Part shown: positions 25,903-33,714 of the stretch, piece by piece | Layout: each line of letters starts with the position of its first letter | Position numbering within the stretch: the first letter of the stretch is position 1 | Assembly (NCBI GenBank): GCA_050289485.1 | Contig: JBNKFV010000002.1 | Location: 32,421 to 96,420 of the forward strand | Direction of reading: 5' to 3' | Origin: JBNKFV01 sp050289485 | GTDB lineage: Bacteria > Pseudomonadota > Gammaproteobacteria > Pseudomonadales > Cellvibrionaceae | DNA length: 64,000 bases | Translations under genes and position numbers: made by a program | The notes under the pieces: generated by a model | Databases searched by the model: none | Told to the model about the DNA's origin: nothing | Seen by the model: the letters and a program-made list of their open reading frames with translations, nothing else

Positions 25903-26751
25903 ATGAAATTATTGCGTTTTGGTGAACCGGGGCAAGAGAAACCCGGTTTGTTGGATGCGGATGGAAACATTCGCGATTTGTCTGGTCAGGTCAACGATAT
26001 CGACGGCAACTTTCTGGAAAGCGACCTGTTTGCAAAAGTGCAGGGATTGGATCCCGCCAGCCTGCCTCTGGTTGCTGACAACCCGCGCCTGGGGCCTCCT
26101 GTTGCCCGGGTTGGAAAATTTATCTGTGTTGGGCTCAACTACGCCGATCATGCCCGCGAATCCGGTATGGAGGTGCCATCGGAACCGGTCCTGTTTATGA
26201 AGGCGACATCGGCAATCACCGGCCCTAATGATGTGGTACAAATACCGCCAAACTCGAAAAAAAGCGACTGGGAAGTGGAGTTAGGTGTAGTGATTGGCCG
26301 CGAAGCCAGGTATGTGTCTGAAGCCGATGCCATGGATTATGTGGCGGGTTTCTGCGTGGTTAACGATTTGTCTGAACGGGAATACCAACTGGAGCGTCAA
26401 GGCCAGTGGGTGAAGGGAAAGGGCTGTGATACCTTTGGTCCTATTGGTCCTTATCTGGTGACCCCTGAGGATGCGGGCGATGTAGACAGCGCCGGTATTT
26501 GGCTGGAGTTGAACGGGGAGAGGGTACAGGACGGCAATACACGTACTATGGTGTACAAAGTGCCGTTTTTGGTGCACTACATCAGCCAGTTCATGAGCCT
26601 GCAACCGGGCGATATTATCAGTACAGGTACGCCGCCAGGTGTGGGTCTGGGCATGAATCCCCCTAAATTCCTGCAGTCAGGCGACGCCATGCGTCTGGGT
26701 ATCGATAACCTGGGTGAACAGTGCCAGCAGGTGGTGCGTTATGGTGAATAA
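25903..26751 (+). CDS. FAH-family hydrolase, probably 2,4-diketo-3-deoxy-L-fuconate hydrolase
   Basis: This 282-residue protein would cleave the 2,4-diketo acid to pyruvate and L-lactate, the last step of the oxidative L-fucose route. FAH-domain features are CVGLNYADHARESGMEVP, then DWEVELGVVIGREARYV with the metal-binding Glu pair, ERQGQWVKGKGCDTFGPIGPY, and IISTGTPPGVGLG. It is the last gene of the operon, right after lutC, which fits its lactate product. Other FAH reactions (ureidoglycolate or homoprotocatechuate) are less likely here. Confidence 0.87.
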   Translation: MKLLRFGEPGQEKPGLLDADGNIRDLSGQVNDIDGNFLESDLFAKVQGLDPASLPLVADNPRLGPPVARVGKFICVGLNYADHARESGMEVPSEPVLFMKATSAITGPNDVVQIPPNSKKSDWEVELGVVIGREARYVSEADAMDYVAGFCVVNDLSEREYQLERQGQWVKGKGCDTFGPIGPYLVTPEDAGDVDSAGIWLELNGERVQDGNTRTMVYKVPFLVHYISQFMSLQPGDIISTGTPPGVGLGMNPPKFLQSGDAMRLGIDNLGEQCQQVVRYGE

Positions 26752-26796
26752 CCATTAGTGGCGCAATAGATTGAGCATTCGGCGCCGCCGAAACGC

Positions 26797-26824
26797 TTCC
26801 GTGCCGGGTAGGCCTGGCACGGAA
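26797..26824. terminator. Hairpin between the two convergent sugar-acid operons
   Basis: TTCCGTGCC (26797-26805) pairs with GGCACGGAA (26816-26824) around a 10-base loop. It stands between convergent stops at 26751 and 26878. There is no T-tract on either side, so it may be only part of the termination signal. Confidence 0.45.
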
Positions 26825-26877
26825 TGCGCCTGCATAATGGTTGGTTGTGCCTGCAATCGTGTCTGTTCTAAAAAGTG

Positions 26878-27705
26878 CTACAGACGATAAAATCTGCAGG
26901 CATTGCCGCCAAAAATTTCTGCTTCATGATCCCGCTGTTTGCGTTCTACGTAATCCTTAATCAAGGTATAGACTTGCGAATATTCACCCGCCAGTTGGCA
27001 CACCGGCCAATCAGAGCCGAACATGACGCGCTCGGGTCCGAAACACTCAAAAACATGATCCAGGTAGCGCTCGAAATGGGCAGGCTTCCAGTGCGCCCAG
27101 TCGGCCTCAGTGATCATGCCAGAGAGCTTGCAGTAAACATGGGAGTGCGACGCCAGCTCGGCGATACTTAGCTGCCAGCTCTGCCATTGGCCGCCCTGTA
27201 TGTCGGGCTTGCCGATATGATCCAAGACCAGGCGCATGGCCGGCAGGTGGTGGACGAGCTCGCAGGCTTGTGGCAGTTGTCTGGCAAAAACCAGAATGTC
27301 GTAGCAGTAGTCATGCTGGGCTAAGGTTTGCAGGCCACGGATAAAGTCCGTTTGTAACATGAAGTAAGGTTCTGGTTCATCCTGCAATATATGACGGAAA
27401 CCTTTTAGCTTGTTGGCGCTGGAAAACAATGCCAACTGGTCAGTCAGGGTATCGGACGTAATGTCTATCCATCCGACGACGCCGCGGATAAAGTCAAACT
27501 GTTCGGCTAATGCCAGTAGCCATTGGGTTTCTTCCAGTGACTGGCGTGCCTGAACCGCGACGCAGCCATCCAGCTGAAACTGCTCAAGTTCCTGGCGCAG
27601 GTCATTGGGGAGAAAGTCCCGTTGCAGCACACCCATGGCATCGGAAATCCAGCTGTATTGATCTTCTGTGTAGTGCCAGAAATGTTGGTGGGCATCAATC
27701 TTCAT
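26878..27705 (-). CDS. Amidohydrolase-family sugar lactonase (L-fuconolactonase type)
   Basis: This 275-residue protein of the amidohydrolase superfamily (COG3618) would open L-fucono- or L-galactonolactone. Metal and catalytic positions are seen in IDAHQHFWHY, KGFRHILQDEPEPYF, LVLDHIGKPDIQGG and MFGSDWPVCQL (final Asp). ATG 27705 has AGGA six bases upstream. It is the last gene of a minus-strand operon facing the plus-strand fucose operon. Confidence 0.88.
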   Translation of the reverse strand: MKIDAHQHFWHYTEDQYSWISDAMGVLQRDFLPNDLRQELEQFQLDGCVAVQARQSLEETQWLLALAEQFDFIRGVVGWIDITSDTLTDQLALFSSANKLKGFRHILQDEPEPYFMLQTDFIRGLQTLAQHDYCYDILVFARQLPQACELVHHLPAMRLVLDHIGKPDIQGGQWQSWQLSIAELASHSHVYCKLSGMITEADWAHWKPAHFERYLDHVFECFGPERVMFGSDWPVCQLAGEYSQVYTLIKDYVERKQRDHEAEIFGGNACRFYRL

Positions 27706-27716
27706 TGTATTTCCTA

Positions 27717-28058
27717 TCACTGTTCTGCCATATCAAAACAGCATTCCATAAATTGCCATTTCTGCCCGGCCGGTGTATTGGGAAGCTGTTGCTGGTACTT
27801 ATCCATCAGTGTTTCCCACTCCTGGCAGGCCGGGTCCAGCCGCAGATACGCTTGAAAGGCCTCATCGGGATTGTAGCTGTCTACGGTTTGCAGCAACATG
27901 AAAAGACGATTACCCAACAGGTAAATTTTCATATCGATAACACCAGCCTGTTTCAAACTGGCCAACACCTGCGGCCAGACATTCTGGTGATGTTTTTTGT
28001 ACTCGGCAATCAGCGTTGGGTCGTCTTGCAGGTCGAGAGTGAGTGCATACTGTTTCAT
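27717..28058 (-). CDS. RhaM-type (DUF718) 6-deoxyhexose mutarotase
   Basis: This 113-residue protein would interconvert the anomers of L-rhamnose or L-fucose. Family marks are the N-terminal KQYALTLDLQDDPTLIAEYKKHH, the following VWPQVLASLKQAGVIDMKIYLLGNRLFMLLQT and the C-terminal WETLMDKYQQQLPN. The surrounding genes favour L-fucose. It ends 11 bp before the lactonase start. Note that E. coli FucU belongs to a different family. Confidence 0.88.
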   Translation of the reverse strand: MKQYALTLDLQDDPTLIAEYKKHHQNVWPQVLASLKQAGVIDMKIYLLGNRLFMLLQTVDSYNPDEAFQAYLRLDPACQEWETLMDKYQQQLPNTPAGQKWQFMECCFDMAEQ

Positions 28059-28087
28059 CGCGCCAAATGTCCTTGGAAACGTTTGCT

Positions 28088-29212
28088 CTATAGTAAATGG
28101 TGTCGCTCTAAACACGAGCGTAATAAGGGTAACTGCTGTTCCGACATGCCAGCGGGTCGTTGCTTCCAGATAGGCAGTAGTCTGCGTTCGATTTTAGTCG
28201 CGTGATTTTGCGCAATGTCGGCGAGTTTATGTTCCAGGAATGGATTCAAAAACCGCTCGCGAACGGTTTGCGCATAGGCCGGTATATCTTCATTGAGACC
28301 CATGGACTCGAGTATGGGAATCACTTCCGTTTGTAAAAGTTTCTCCAGTGCACCGCGTAAGTTGTCATCCTGCATGGCTTGATAGACAGTGCTGACATCG
28401 GTGCGTTCCTGTTGCTGCCAAAGGTCAACCAGAAAGGTATGCGACAGATTTAAAATTCCGAGTTTCAGCCACTCCAGGGGCGCTAATGATTTCACAACAC
28501 GAATGGCCGGGTGCTGGCAGGGTAGGGTTAATCCAGGCTGGTCTTCAATGGCCCAGAGGGCATAGGGTTCAGCCACTGCGCCAATGGGCTCAATGGCTTG
28601 CGAAACGATGCGGTCGACTAGAGAGTTAACCCAGATGCATTCAGTCGTTAGCCATTGTATGAATGTGCTGGGCAGCTGCCAGCTGCTGGCAAGATCCAGC
28701 ACAATACTTTTCAGTACATCACCATTATTCGCGATTAACTCGCAGGGCATGATGACAATGGCTTTGCCGCTGTATTCATAGCGGGCGAACAGCAAAGACA
28801 ACAGCTTGGTGGGAAAGCTCCGTGGGGGTTGATCACCCGGCCGGTCGCTATCTACGAGTTGATAGCCGGCGTCGGCGGTGTTGGAGACAACATGGGAGGC
28901 ACGTTGGCAGAACAGCTCAACGATACGCGGCCAATCGGTATCTGCCTGAAAAGCAGATTCGATGCTGTTGATGTGTTCCTCTTGATTGATAATCTCACCC
29001 GCGGCTAAACCCTGAATGCGTATTGGATAGGTTTTCGAAGCATTCATTGCGGCGACGCGACGCCGTCCAGACTCACTGTTTGACGTTTGTACGACGGCGA
29101 CCGGGGCGGAGGAGTGCCCGGCTGCAATAGACTGTCCGACGAAATAGTCGACGTGGGCCTGTAGAAAACGGCTGGTACCGAATTGCACGATGATAGGGGT
29201 ATTAGAAGGCAT
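28088..29212 (-). CDS. Mannitol-dehydrogenase-family sugar-acid reductase (UxaB-like tagaturonate reductase)
   Basis: This 374-residue protein begins with the NAD-binding IVQFGTSRFLQAHVDYFVGQS and has NNGDVLKSIVLDLASSW, the catalytic-region motif ECIWVNSLVDRIVSQ, and LKLGILNLSHTFLVDLW. That is the polyol/uronate dehydrogenase family (UxaB, UxuB). It is about 100 residues shorter than E. coli UxaB. Its LgoD-like partner would make D-tagaturonate, so D-tagaturonate to D-altronate is the natural reading. It starts 2 bp after the lgoD stop. Confidence 0.82.
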   Translation of the reverse strand: MPSNTPIIVQFGTSRFLQAHVDYFVGQSIAAGHSSAPVAVVQTSNSESGRRRVAAMNASKTYPIRIQGLAAGEIINQEEHINSIESAFQADTDWPRIVELFCQRASHVVSNTADAGYQLVDSDRPGDQPPRSFPTKLLSLLFARYEYSGKAIVIMPCELIANNGDVLKSIVLDLASSWQLPSTFIQWLTTECIWVNSLVDRIVSQAIEPIGAVAEPYALWAIEDQPGLTLPCQHPAIRVVKSLAPLEWLKLGILNLSHTFLVDLWQQQERTDVSTVYQAMQDDNLRGALEKLLQTEVIPILESMGLNEDIPAYAQTVRERFLNPFLEHKLADIAQNHATKIERRLLPIWKQRPAGMSEQQLPLLRSCLERHHLL

Positions 29213-29214
29213 AG

Positions 29215-30228
29215 TTATAGTTCCACAACTGCTTTGATTACGCCGCTGTTAGGCGCTGACCAGACGGGGAGAAGTTCTGTCAGCTGGTTGAAGTCGCCCC
29301 GATGGGTAATCATCGGTGAGGCCGCAACCGAACCTTTTTGCAGGCAGTTAACCACGTGCCGGAAATCTTCCGGCGTTGCGTTACGACTGCCGAGCAACGT
29401 GAGTTCCCGTTTGTGGAACTCCGGGTCGGAAAACGAGATGTCGGCTTTGACGATGCTGACAAAGACATAGCTGCCGCCATGGGCAACCCACTCAAAACCG
29501 GCCATCATGGCTTTGGGATTGCCGGTAGCGTCTATCACTATCTGAGGATAATCGCCGTTGGTTAAGTGTTCCAGTCGGGCTTTTACATCGTCGCCAGCGT
29601 GTATCACTTCATCGACGCCCAGGGAGTCCTGGCAAAACTGTAAACGCTCCTGGTTCATATCCAACGCGATAACGCGAGCGCCCTGTACCTTGGCGAACTG
29701 CATAATGCCCATGCCGATGGGGCCGGCGCCAACGGCCAATACCGTGGCTCCCGCCTGCACGTTGGCGCGGCGCACGGCATGCGCACCAATCGCCAGGCAT
29801 TCCACCAATGCGAGTTGGTCAAGCGTGAGGTTTTCGGCGACCACCACATGGTCTTCCGGCACGGCAAGGTATTCACACATGCCGCCGTCGAGGTGAACCC
29901 CAATGACTTGCATGTTGGTACAACAGTTGGTTTTTCCGTGACGGCAGGCGATGCAGGTTCCGCATTCCATATAGGGAATTATGTAGGCAGCCTTGCCTGG
30001 GGTTAGCGACACACCCTGGCCCACGGATTCGATAATGCCAGCCAGTTCATGCCCGAGGACTCTCGGGTATTGAAAATACGGCTGATTACCCGCAAACGCA
30101 TGAATGTCGGTGCCACAAATGCCTATGCGCTTAATCTTTATCAGCACTTCCCCCGGTTGGGGTGTTGGCTTGGGTGCGGTGCTCATTACCATCTGGCCAG
30201 GTTGCATACAGACAACGGTTTTCATCAT
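29215..30228 (-). CDS. lgoD: Zinc alcohol dehydrogenase, L-galactonate 5-dehydrogenase type
   Basis: This 337-residue medium-chain dehydrogenase is close to E. coli YjjN/LgoD, which oxidises L-galactonate to D-tagaturonate. Shared marks are IKIKRIGICGTDIHAFAGNQ, the following YPRVLGHE, the structural-zinc cysteines in MECGTCIACRHGKTNCC, VIGVHLDGG, and SFSDPEFHKRELTLLGSRNATPEDF. The catalytic Zn ligands (GICGTD Cys, GHE, VECLA) and Rossmann AVGAGPIGMG are intact. It is tightly coupled to the UxaB-like gene. Confidence 0.85.
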   Translation of the reverse strand: MMKTVVCMQPGQMVMSTAPKPTPQPGEVLIKIKRIGICGTDIHAFAGNQPYFQYPRVLGHELAGIIESVGQGVSLTPGKAAYIIPYMECGTCIACRHGKTNCCTNMQVIGVHLDGGMCEYLAVPEDHVVVAENLTLDQLALVECLAIGAHAVRRANVQAGATVLAVGAGPIGMGIMQFAKVQGARVIALDMNQERLQFCQDSLGVDEVIHAGDDVKARLEHLTNGDYPQIVIDATGNPKAMMAGFEWVAHGGSYVFVSIVKADISFSDPEFHKRELTLLGSRNATPEDFRHVVNCLQKGSVAASPMITHRGDFNQLTELLPVWSAPNSGVIKAVVEL

Positions 30229-30295
30229 TGCGGTTGTGACTCTTTTTAATGGCTTTCGTTGTGATTTATCAGTTCTCGGTTATGTGTAGCGAGTG

Positions 30296-31252
30296 TTACA
30301 AAAGTTTGTTTTGCTTGAACCAGGTGGTCAGAGAGGTGAACCAGTCAAAGGAATGTCGCATGCCAAAGCCGTGTCCTCCGTAGGGTACGAGAATTAACTC
30401 GCCCTGAATGTGGTGCTGCGCTAGTGCCTGGGTGTATAGCAGCGAGTTTGCCACCGGGACGATCGGATCGTCGCTGGCATGTACGATAAAGGCGGAGGGG
30501 GTTGACTCGGTGATTTGCGTTTCATTGGAATACCACTGAACATCGTCAGCGTCTGGCTCGGCACCCAGCAGGCCCTGTCGAGAGCCGTTGTGGGTTATTC
30601 CGTCCTTCATACTGATAACCGGATAAAGCAAAATTTGAAAGTCCGGTCTGAGGTTGGCGTTCTTGTGTGCTTCCTGTACGGGGTGGTCGAAGTGCGTTGC
30701 GGCTGACGATGCCAGGTGACCTCCCGCAGAAAAGCCCATGACCCCAATTTTGTTCGGGTCCAGTTGCCACTGATCACTGTTGCTGCGTACAAAGTGGATG
30801 GCCTGCTGCGCATCTTGCAGGGGGCCGTACATTCTGTTGGTCATGGTGTTGTCACTGGGCGTTCTGTATTTTACGACAAACGCCGTAATACCCAAGCCAT
30901 TCAGGCGCTCTGCAACGTCGTATCCTTCTTTGATAATAGAGACCCCCCAGTAGCCACCACCGGGGAAGATAATGACGGCGGTCCCGTTGGCTTTTTCGGG
31001 ATCTGCAGGGTAAATGCTGATGGTCGGTTGATTGATGTTGCCGATGAACAGATTCGGTGTTTGCTGATTACTATAGACTTCTTGATCGGGCCGTTTGATT
31101 TCACCTGGTATGGCGCCGTCGTAAAGATCGACAACCTGCACGGTTTGAGGGTGTTGATCGCTGTTGTCGGCTTGAATGCCCGCGCCGGTAAGGGTGCTGC
31201 ATGCGCTCAGTGAGACAATACAGGTTAGACAGAGAATAATTGCGTTTTTCAT
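30296..31252 (-). CDS. Lipoprotein alpha/beta-hydrolase, probable carbohydrate esterase
   Basis: This 318-residue protein has a lipobox (CIVSLSACST; Cys18), so it is membrane-anchored outside the cytoplasm. The hydrolase part shows FPGGGYWGVS (oxyanion region), the nucleophile elbow GFSAGGHLAS, VHASDDPIVPVAN (Asp) and YGGHGFG (His), a complete triad resembling acetyl-xylan or broad acyl esterases. GGAGG precedes the ATG. It lies 67 bp upstream of lgoD, so it may lead that operon. A LacI-type operator sits 222 bp upstream. Confidence 0.82.
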   Translation of the reverse strand: MKNAIILCLTCIVSLSACSTLTGAGIQADNSDQHPQTVQVVDLYDGAIPGEIKRPDQEVYSNQQTPNLFIGNINQPTISIYPADPEKANGTAVIIFPGGGYWGVSIIKEGYDVAERLNGLGITAFVVKYRTPSDNTMTNRMYGPLQDAQQAIHFVRSNSDQWQLDPNKIGVMGFSAGGHLASSAATHFDHPVQEAHKNANLRPDFQILLYPVISMKDGITHNGSRQGLLGAEPDADDVQWYSNETQITESTPSAFIVHASDDPIVPVANSLLYTQALAQHHIQGELILVPYGGHGFGMRHSFDWFTSLTTWFKQNKLL

Positions 31253-31474
31253 TCTTTTCCTCCGCCCTGATTCATGGCTGTTTGAGTCAAGGCTTGGTTT
31301 TATTGTTTGCTATCGGTACGGTTTTGCAGGTGTAATCTCAGCTGGTTGCACGGTAACAGCGCCTTCTACTTTCCAGTCGGGCAGGCAGCCCATAGGTTCT
31401 GGTTTTGATTATCACCTATGGTCCTCGCAATACGCTCCTCTGAGAGCCTGGCAGAGCCGCAAGATAGCATTATA

Positions 31475-31488
31475 TGTAAACGTTTACA
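31475..31488. promoter_or_regulatory. LacI-family operator TGTAAACGTTTACA
   Basis: This perfect 14-bp palindrome with a central CG lies in the 423-bp divergent gap (31253-31675) between the esterase gene and the FadR-type regulator gene. The identical sequence is at 54803, with close variants at 55024 and 57556. The rest of this gap shows no gene. AGTAT repeats (AGTATGATAGTAT, 31560-31572) near the regulator start are the only other pattern noted. Confidence 0.7.
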
Positions 31489-31675
31489 ATTTGGTGCGGA
31501 CTCCCTCTGTCGATTACGGGATAGCCTCAGTGGCGGTGCCTGGCAATGCTATTTCTTAAAGTATGATAGTATGGCGCAAGCTTGCGGTTTACCCATTTAT
31601 AAGCAGGGTGGATTGATAAAAGCCGGTTGAGCACGTTGGGTGCCTGAGCATCGGCCTTTAGCAGGGATATGAATA

Positions 31676-32416
31676 ATGAATAACTATAGAGAAGAAGGTA
31701 GGTTGCGCAGTGTGCATGCTTGGGTAGCTTACACACTGGGTATCCGTATAGTCAGTGGTGTTTACGCGGAGGGCGTCTATTTGCCCAATGAAGCCGCGAT
31801 TGGCGCAGAGCTTAAAGTCTCGAGAACGGTGCTGCGCGAAGCCTTCAAATTGCTGTCCGCCAAAGGCTTGATTGAATCGCGGCCGAAACTGGGCACCCGT
31901 GTGCGACCGAAAGCGTGTTGGAACTTGTTTGATTCCGATGTGTTGCGCTGGTGTTTCGAGTCCACTCCGCCCATGGAGTTCTTGCGAGCGCTGTTTGAAG
32001 TGCGCGATATTATCGAGCCCAATTCGGCCGCACTGGCGGCTCAGCATGCGACTCCTGAGCAGATCGCCGAGATTGAGCAGGCCTATTACGCCATGGAAAA
32101 CGCCCGCCTGGATACTGATGAAGTCATTCAGAGCGATATTAATTTCCACATGGCGATCCTGCGTGCTACCAATAACGAATTCATGGTGTCCCTTGGGCAG
32201 TCCATCAAGACGGCGTTGATGGGGTTGTTTCGCATCAGCAGTTCGGAAGAGGCTGGGTATGTAGAAGCTCTACCGGGACATAAAGCGGTGTTTCTGGGTA
32301 TTCGTGACGGGGATGCAGCGCGTGCGCGGTTGGAAATGGAATTGTTATTGTCTGGATCTGCTAGTCAGGCATTGGAAGTCTTGCAAGTGGAGCTTGACGT
32401 GCCCGCGACGGTGTAG
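31676..32416 (+). CDS. GntR/FadR-type regulator of the arabinose module
   Basis: This 246-residue regulator has a winged helix at 20-80 (LPNEAAIGAELKVSRTVLREAFKLL, then SAKGLIESRPKLGTRV) and an FCD domain at 95-235 (LFEVRDIIEPNSAALAAQHAT, DINFHMAILRATNN, LPGHKAVFLGIRDGD) with the Asp/His metal- or ligand-binding positions. It resembles DgoR/GguR-like sugar-acid sensors. It neighbours AraD1 and arabonate dehydratase, so it probably senses an arabinose-pathway acid. Confidence 0.88.
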   Translation: MNNYREEGRLRSVHAWVAYTLGIRIVSGVYAEGVYLPNEAAIGAELKVSRTVLREAFKLLSAKGLIESRPKLGTRVRPKACWNLFDSDVLRWCFESTPPMEFLRALFEVRDIIEPNSAALAAQHATPEQIAEIEQAYYAMENARLDTDEVIQSDINFHMAILRATNNEFMVSLGQSIKTALMGLFRISSSEEAGYVEALPGHKAVFLGIRDGDAARARLEMELLLSGSASQALEVLQVELDVPATV

Positions 32417-32520
32417 CCTGGGGCCGGTTTTGCTTGTTGAGGGGTAAAAGGCGGTCACAGAGATCGCCTAAAGGATAGGCCCGGCAGAACGAGCTGTTGC
32501 GGGCCTCTTTGCGTCGATGT

Positions 32521-33516
32521 TTACAGGGGTTTGACGGCAGGAATCTGACGTTGCTCAATCGTTAGCCGATTGCGCAGAGGTCGGCCAAAGGGCTTTGCTT
32601 CGATCTCAAATCGGTCGCCAGGCTGTACTTTGATGCCGTCGCCAAAGCTCAGAGTTGCGGTGCCAAAGAAATGCACATGCACTTGATTGGGTCGGCAAAA
32701 CCCTGCGTATTTGAAGTGGTGTGTTTCCAGGTTGGCAATGGAGTGGGACATGTTGGCTTCGCCGCTGAGAAAGCCTTTTTCCCACACGGTTTCCCCATCG
32801 CGCACGATTCGCGACGTGCCTTCAATATGGTCGGGCAGTTCGCCGAGCAGAAGCTCGGGACCAATGGCGCAGGAGCGCAGCTTGGAGTGAGCCAGGTAAA
32901 GGTAGTTCTGTCGCTCCGTCACATGGTCAGAGAGTTCGTTACCCAGCGCGAAACCAATGCGGCGTGGTGCGCCGTTCTCGTCAATGACATAGATGCCGGC
33001 AATTTCCGGTTCTTCTCCCGCATCGAGGGCGAAATCGGGGCTGGTCAAATCCGCTTCCGGTGCAGTAATGCTGTTACCGTCACCTTTGTAAAACCATTCG
33101 GGTTGTACGCCCATGGCGCCTGCGGCGGGTTTGCCGCCCTCAACGCCCAGGCGGAACATCTTCATGGTGTCGGTCAGGTCTTCCTGTGCGCTGGCACTGT
33201 TTTGCGCGTGCATGGCGGCACGGGTATCGGCGCTGCCCAGGTGTGTCAGGCCGGTGCCGCTTACCAGAAGTTGTGCTGGTTCGGGATGATCGATGGGCGA
33301 CAGCAGGCGCCCCTGGTCAATGATGGCTTGGTAGTTCAGTTGCTGGTCGGTCAGCAGACTTTTTGCTAAATCTTGCAGGGGTTGCTCTGTGGCTATTGCA
33401 CGGTGCGCAAGCTCGAAGATGCTGGTGACCTTGGACAAGGATTGTACCGTGTTCTGGTCGATCACTGCCGCGACGGCTCGCTGGCCTGCTTCAGTTTTAA
33501 ATTGAATGAGTCTCAT
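32521..33516 (-). CDS. AraD1/GguC-family dehydratase (L-2-keto-3-deoxyarabonate dehydratase)
   Basis: This 331-residue FAH-superfamily protein would turn L-2-keto-3-deoxyarabonate into 2-oxoglutarate semialdehyde. Family marks are GTGLTHLGSADTRAAMH near residue 87, MFRLGVEGGKPAAGAMGVQPEWFYKGDG, EEPEIAGIYVIDENG with metal-binding Glu residues, and a C-terminal THHFKYAGFCRPNQVHVHFFGT. It is divergent from the arabonate dehydratase gene, with a shared 198-bp control region. Confidence 0.88.
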   Translation of the reverse strand: MRLIQFKTEAGQRAVAAVIDQNTVQSLSKVTSIFELAHRAIATEQPLQDLAKSLLTDQQLNYQAIIDQGRLLSPIDHPEPAQLLVSGTGLTHLGSADTRAAMHAQNSASAQEDLTDTMKMFRLGVEGGKPAAGAMGVQPEWFYKGDGNSITAPEADLTSPDFALDAGEEPEIAGIYVIDENGAPRRIGFALGNELSDHVTERQNYLYLAHSKLRSCAIGPELLLGELPDHIEGTSRIVRDGETVWEKGFLSGEANMSHSIANLETHHFKYAGFCRPNQVHVHFFGTATLSFGDGIKVQPGDRFEIEAKPFGRPLRNRLTIEQRQIPAVKPL

Positions 33517-33667
33517 GTTTCTTGGTTCCTGGTGGCGGCCTCATCGACAGGTCGGCTGTAGGCAGGCCTTAAGTAGGCAATATGCGCCGGCGGTAGAGCT
33601 GCTGCATGGTTGTCGTGCACCTTACTCTGGTATAGCCGCAGAGGCGCTGCTATTGTTTGGTATTTCA

Positions 33668-33678
33668 TATAGTAATAC
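33668..33678. promoter_or_regulatory. TATAGTAATAC motif in the arabinose divergent promoter
   Basis: The 11-base sequence TATAGTAATAC recurs exactly at 46846-46856 before the GH51 gene. Here AGTAAT is repeated 15 bases on (33671 and 33686). It is a candidate operator for the FadR-type regulator at 31676. Confidence 0.4.
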
Positions 33679-33714
33679 AATAATAAGTAATTGGCCAAGT
33701 GTTAGGATCTTTCA

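Noticed and set aside
27717..28058. An L-rhamnose pathway, suggested by the RhaM-type mutarotase
   Set aside because: There is no rhamnonate dehydratase of the enolase family, no rhamnose permease and no rhamnulose genes. FucP and the rest favour L-fucose.
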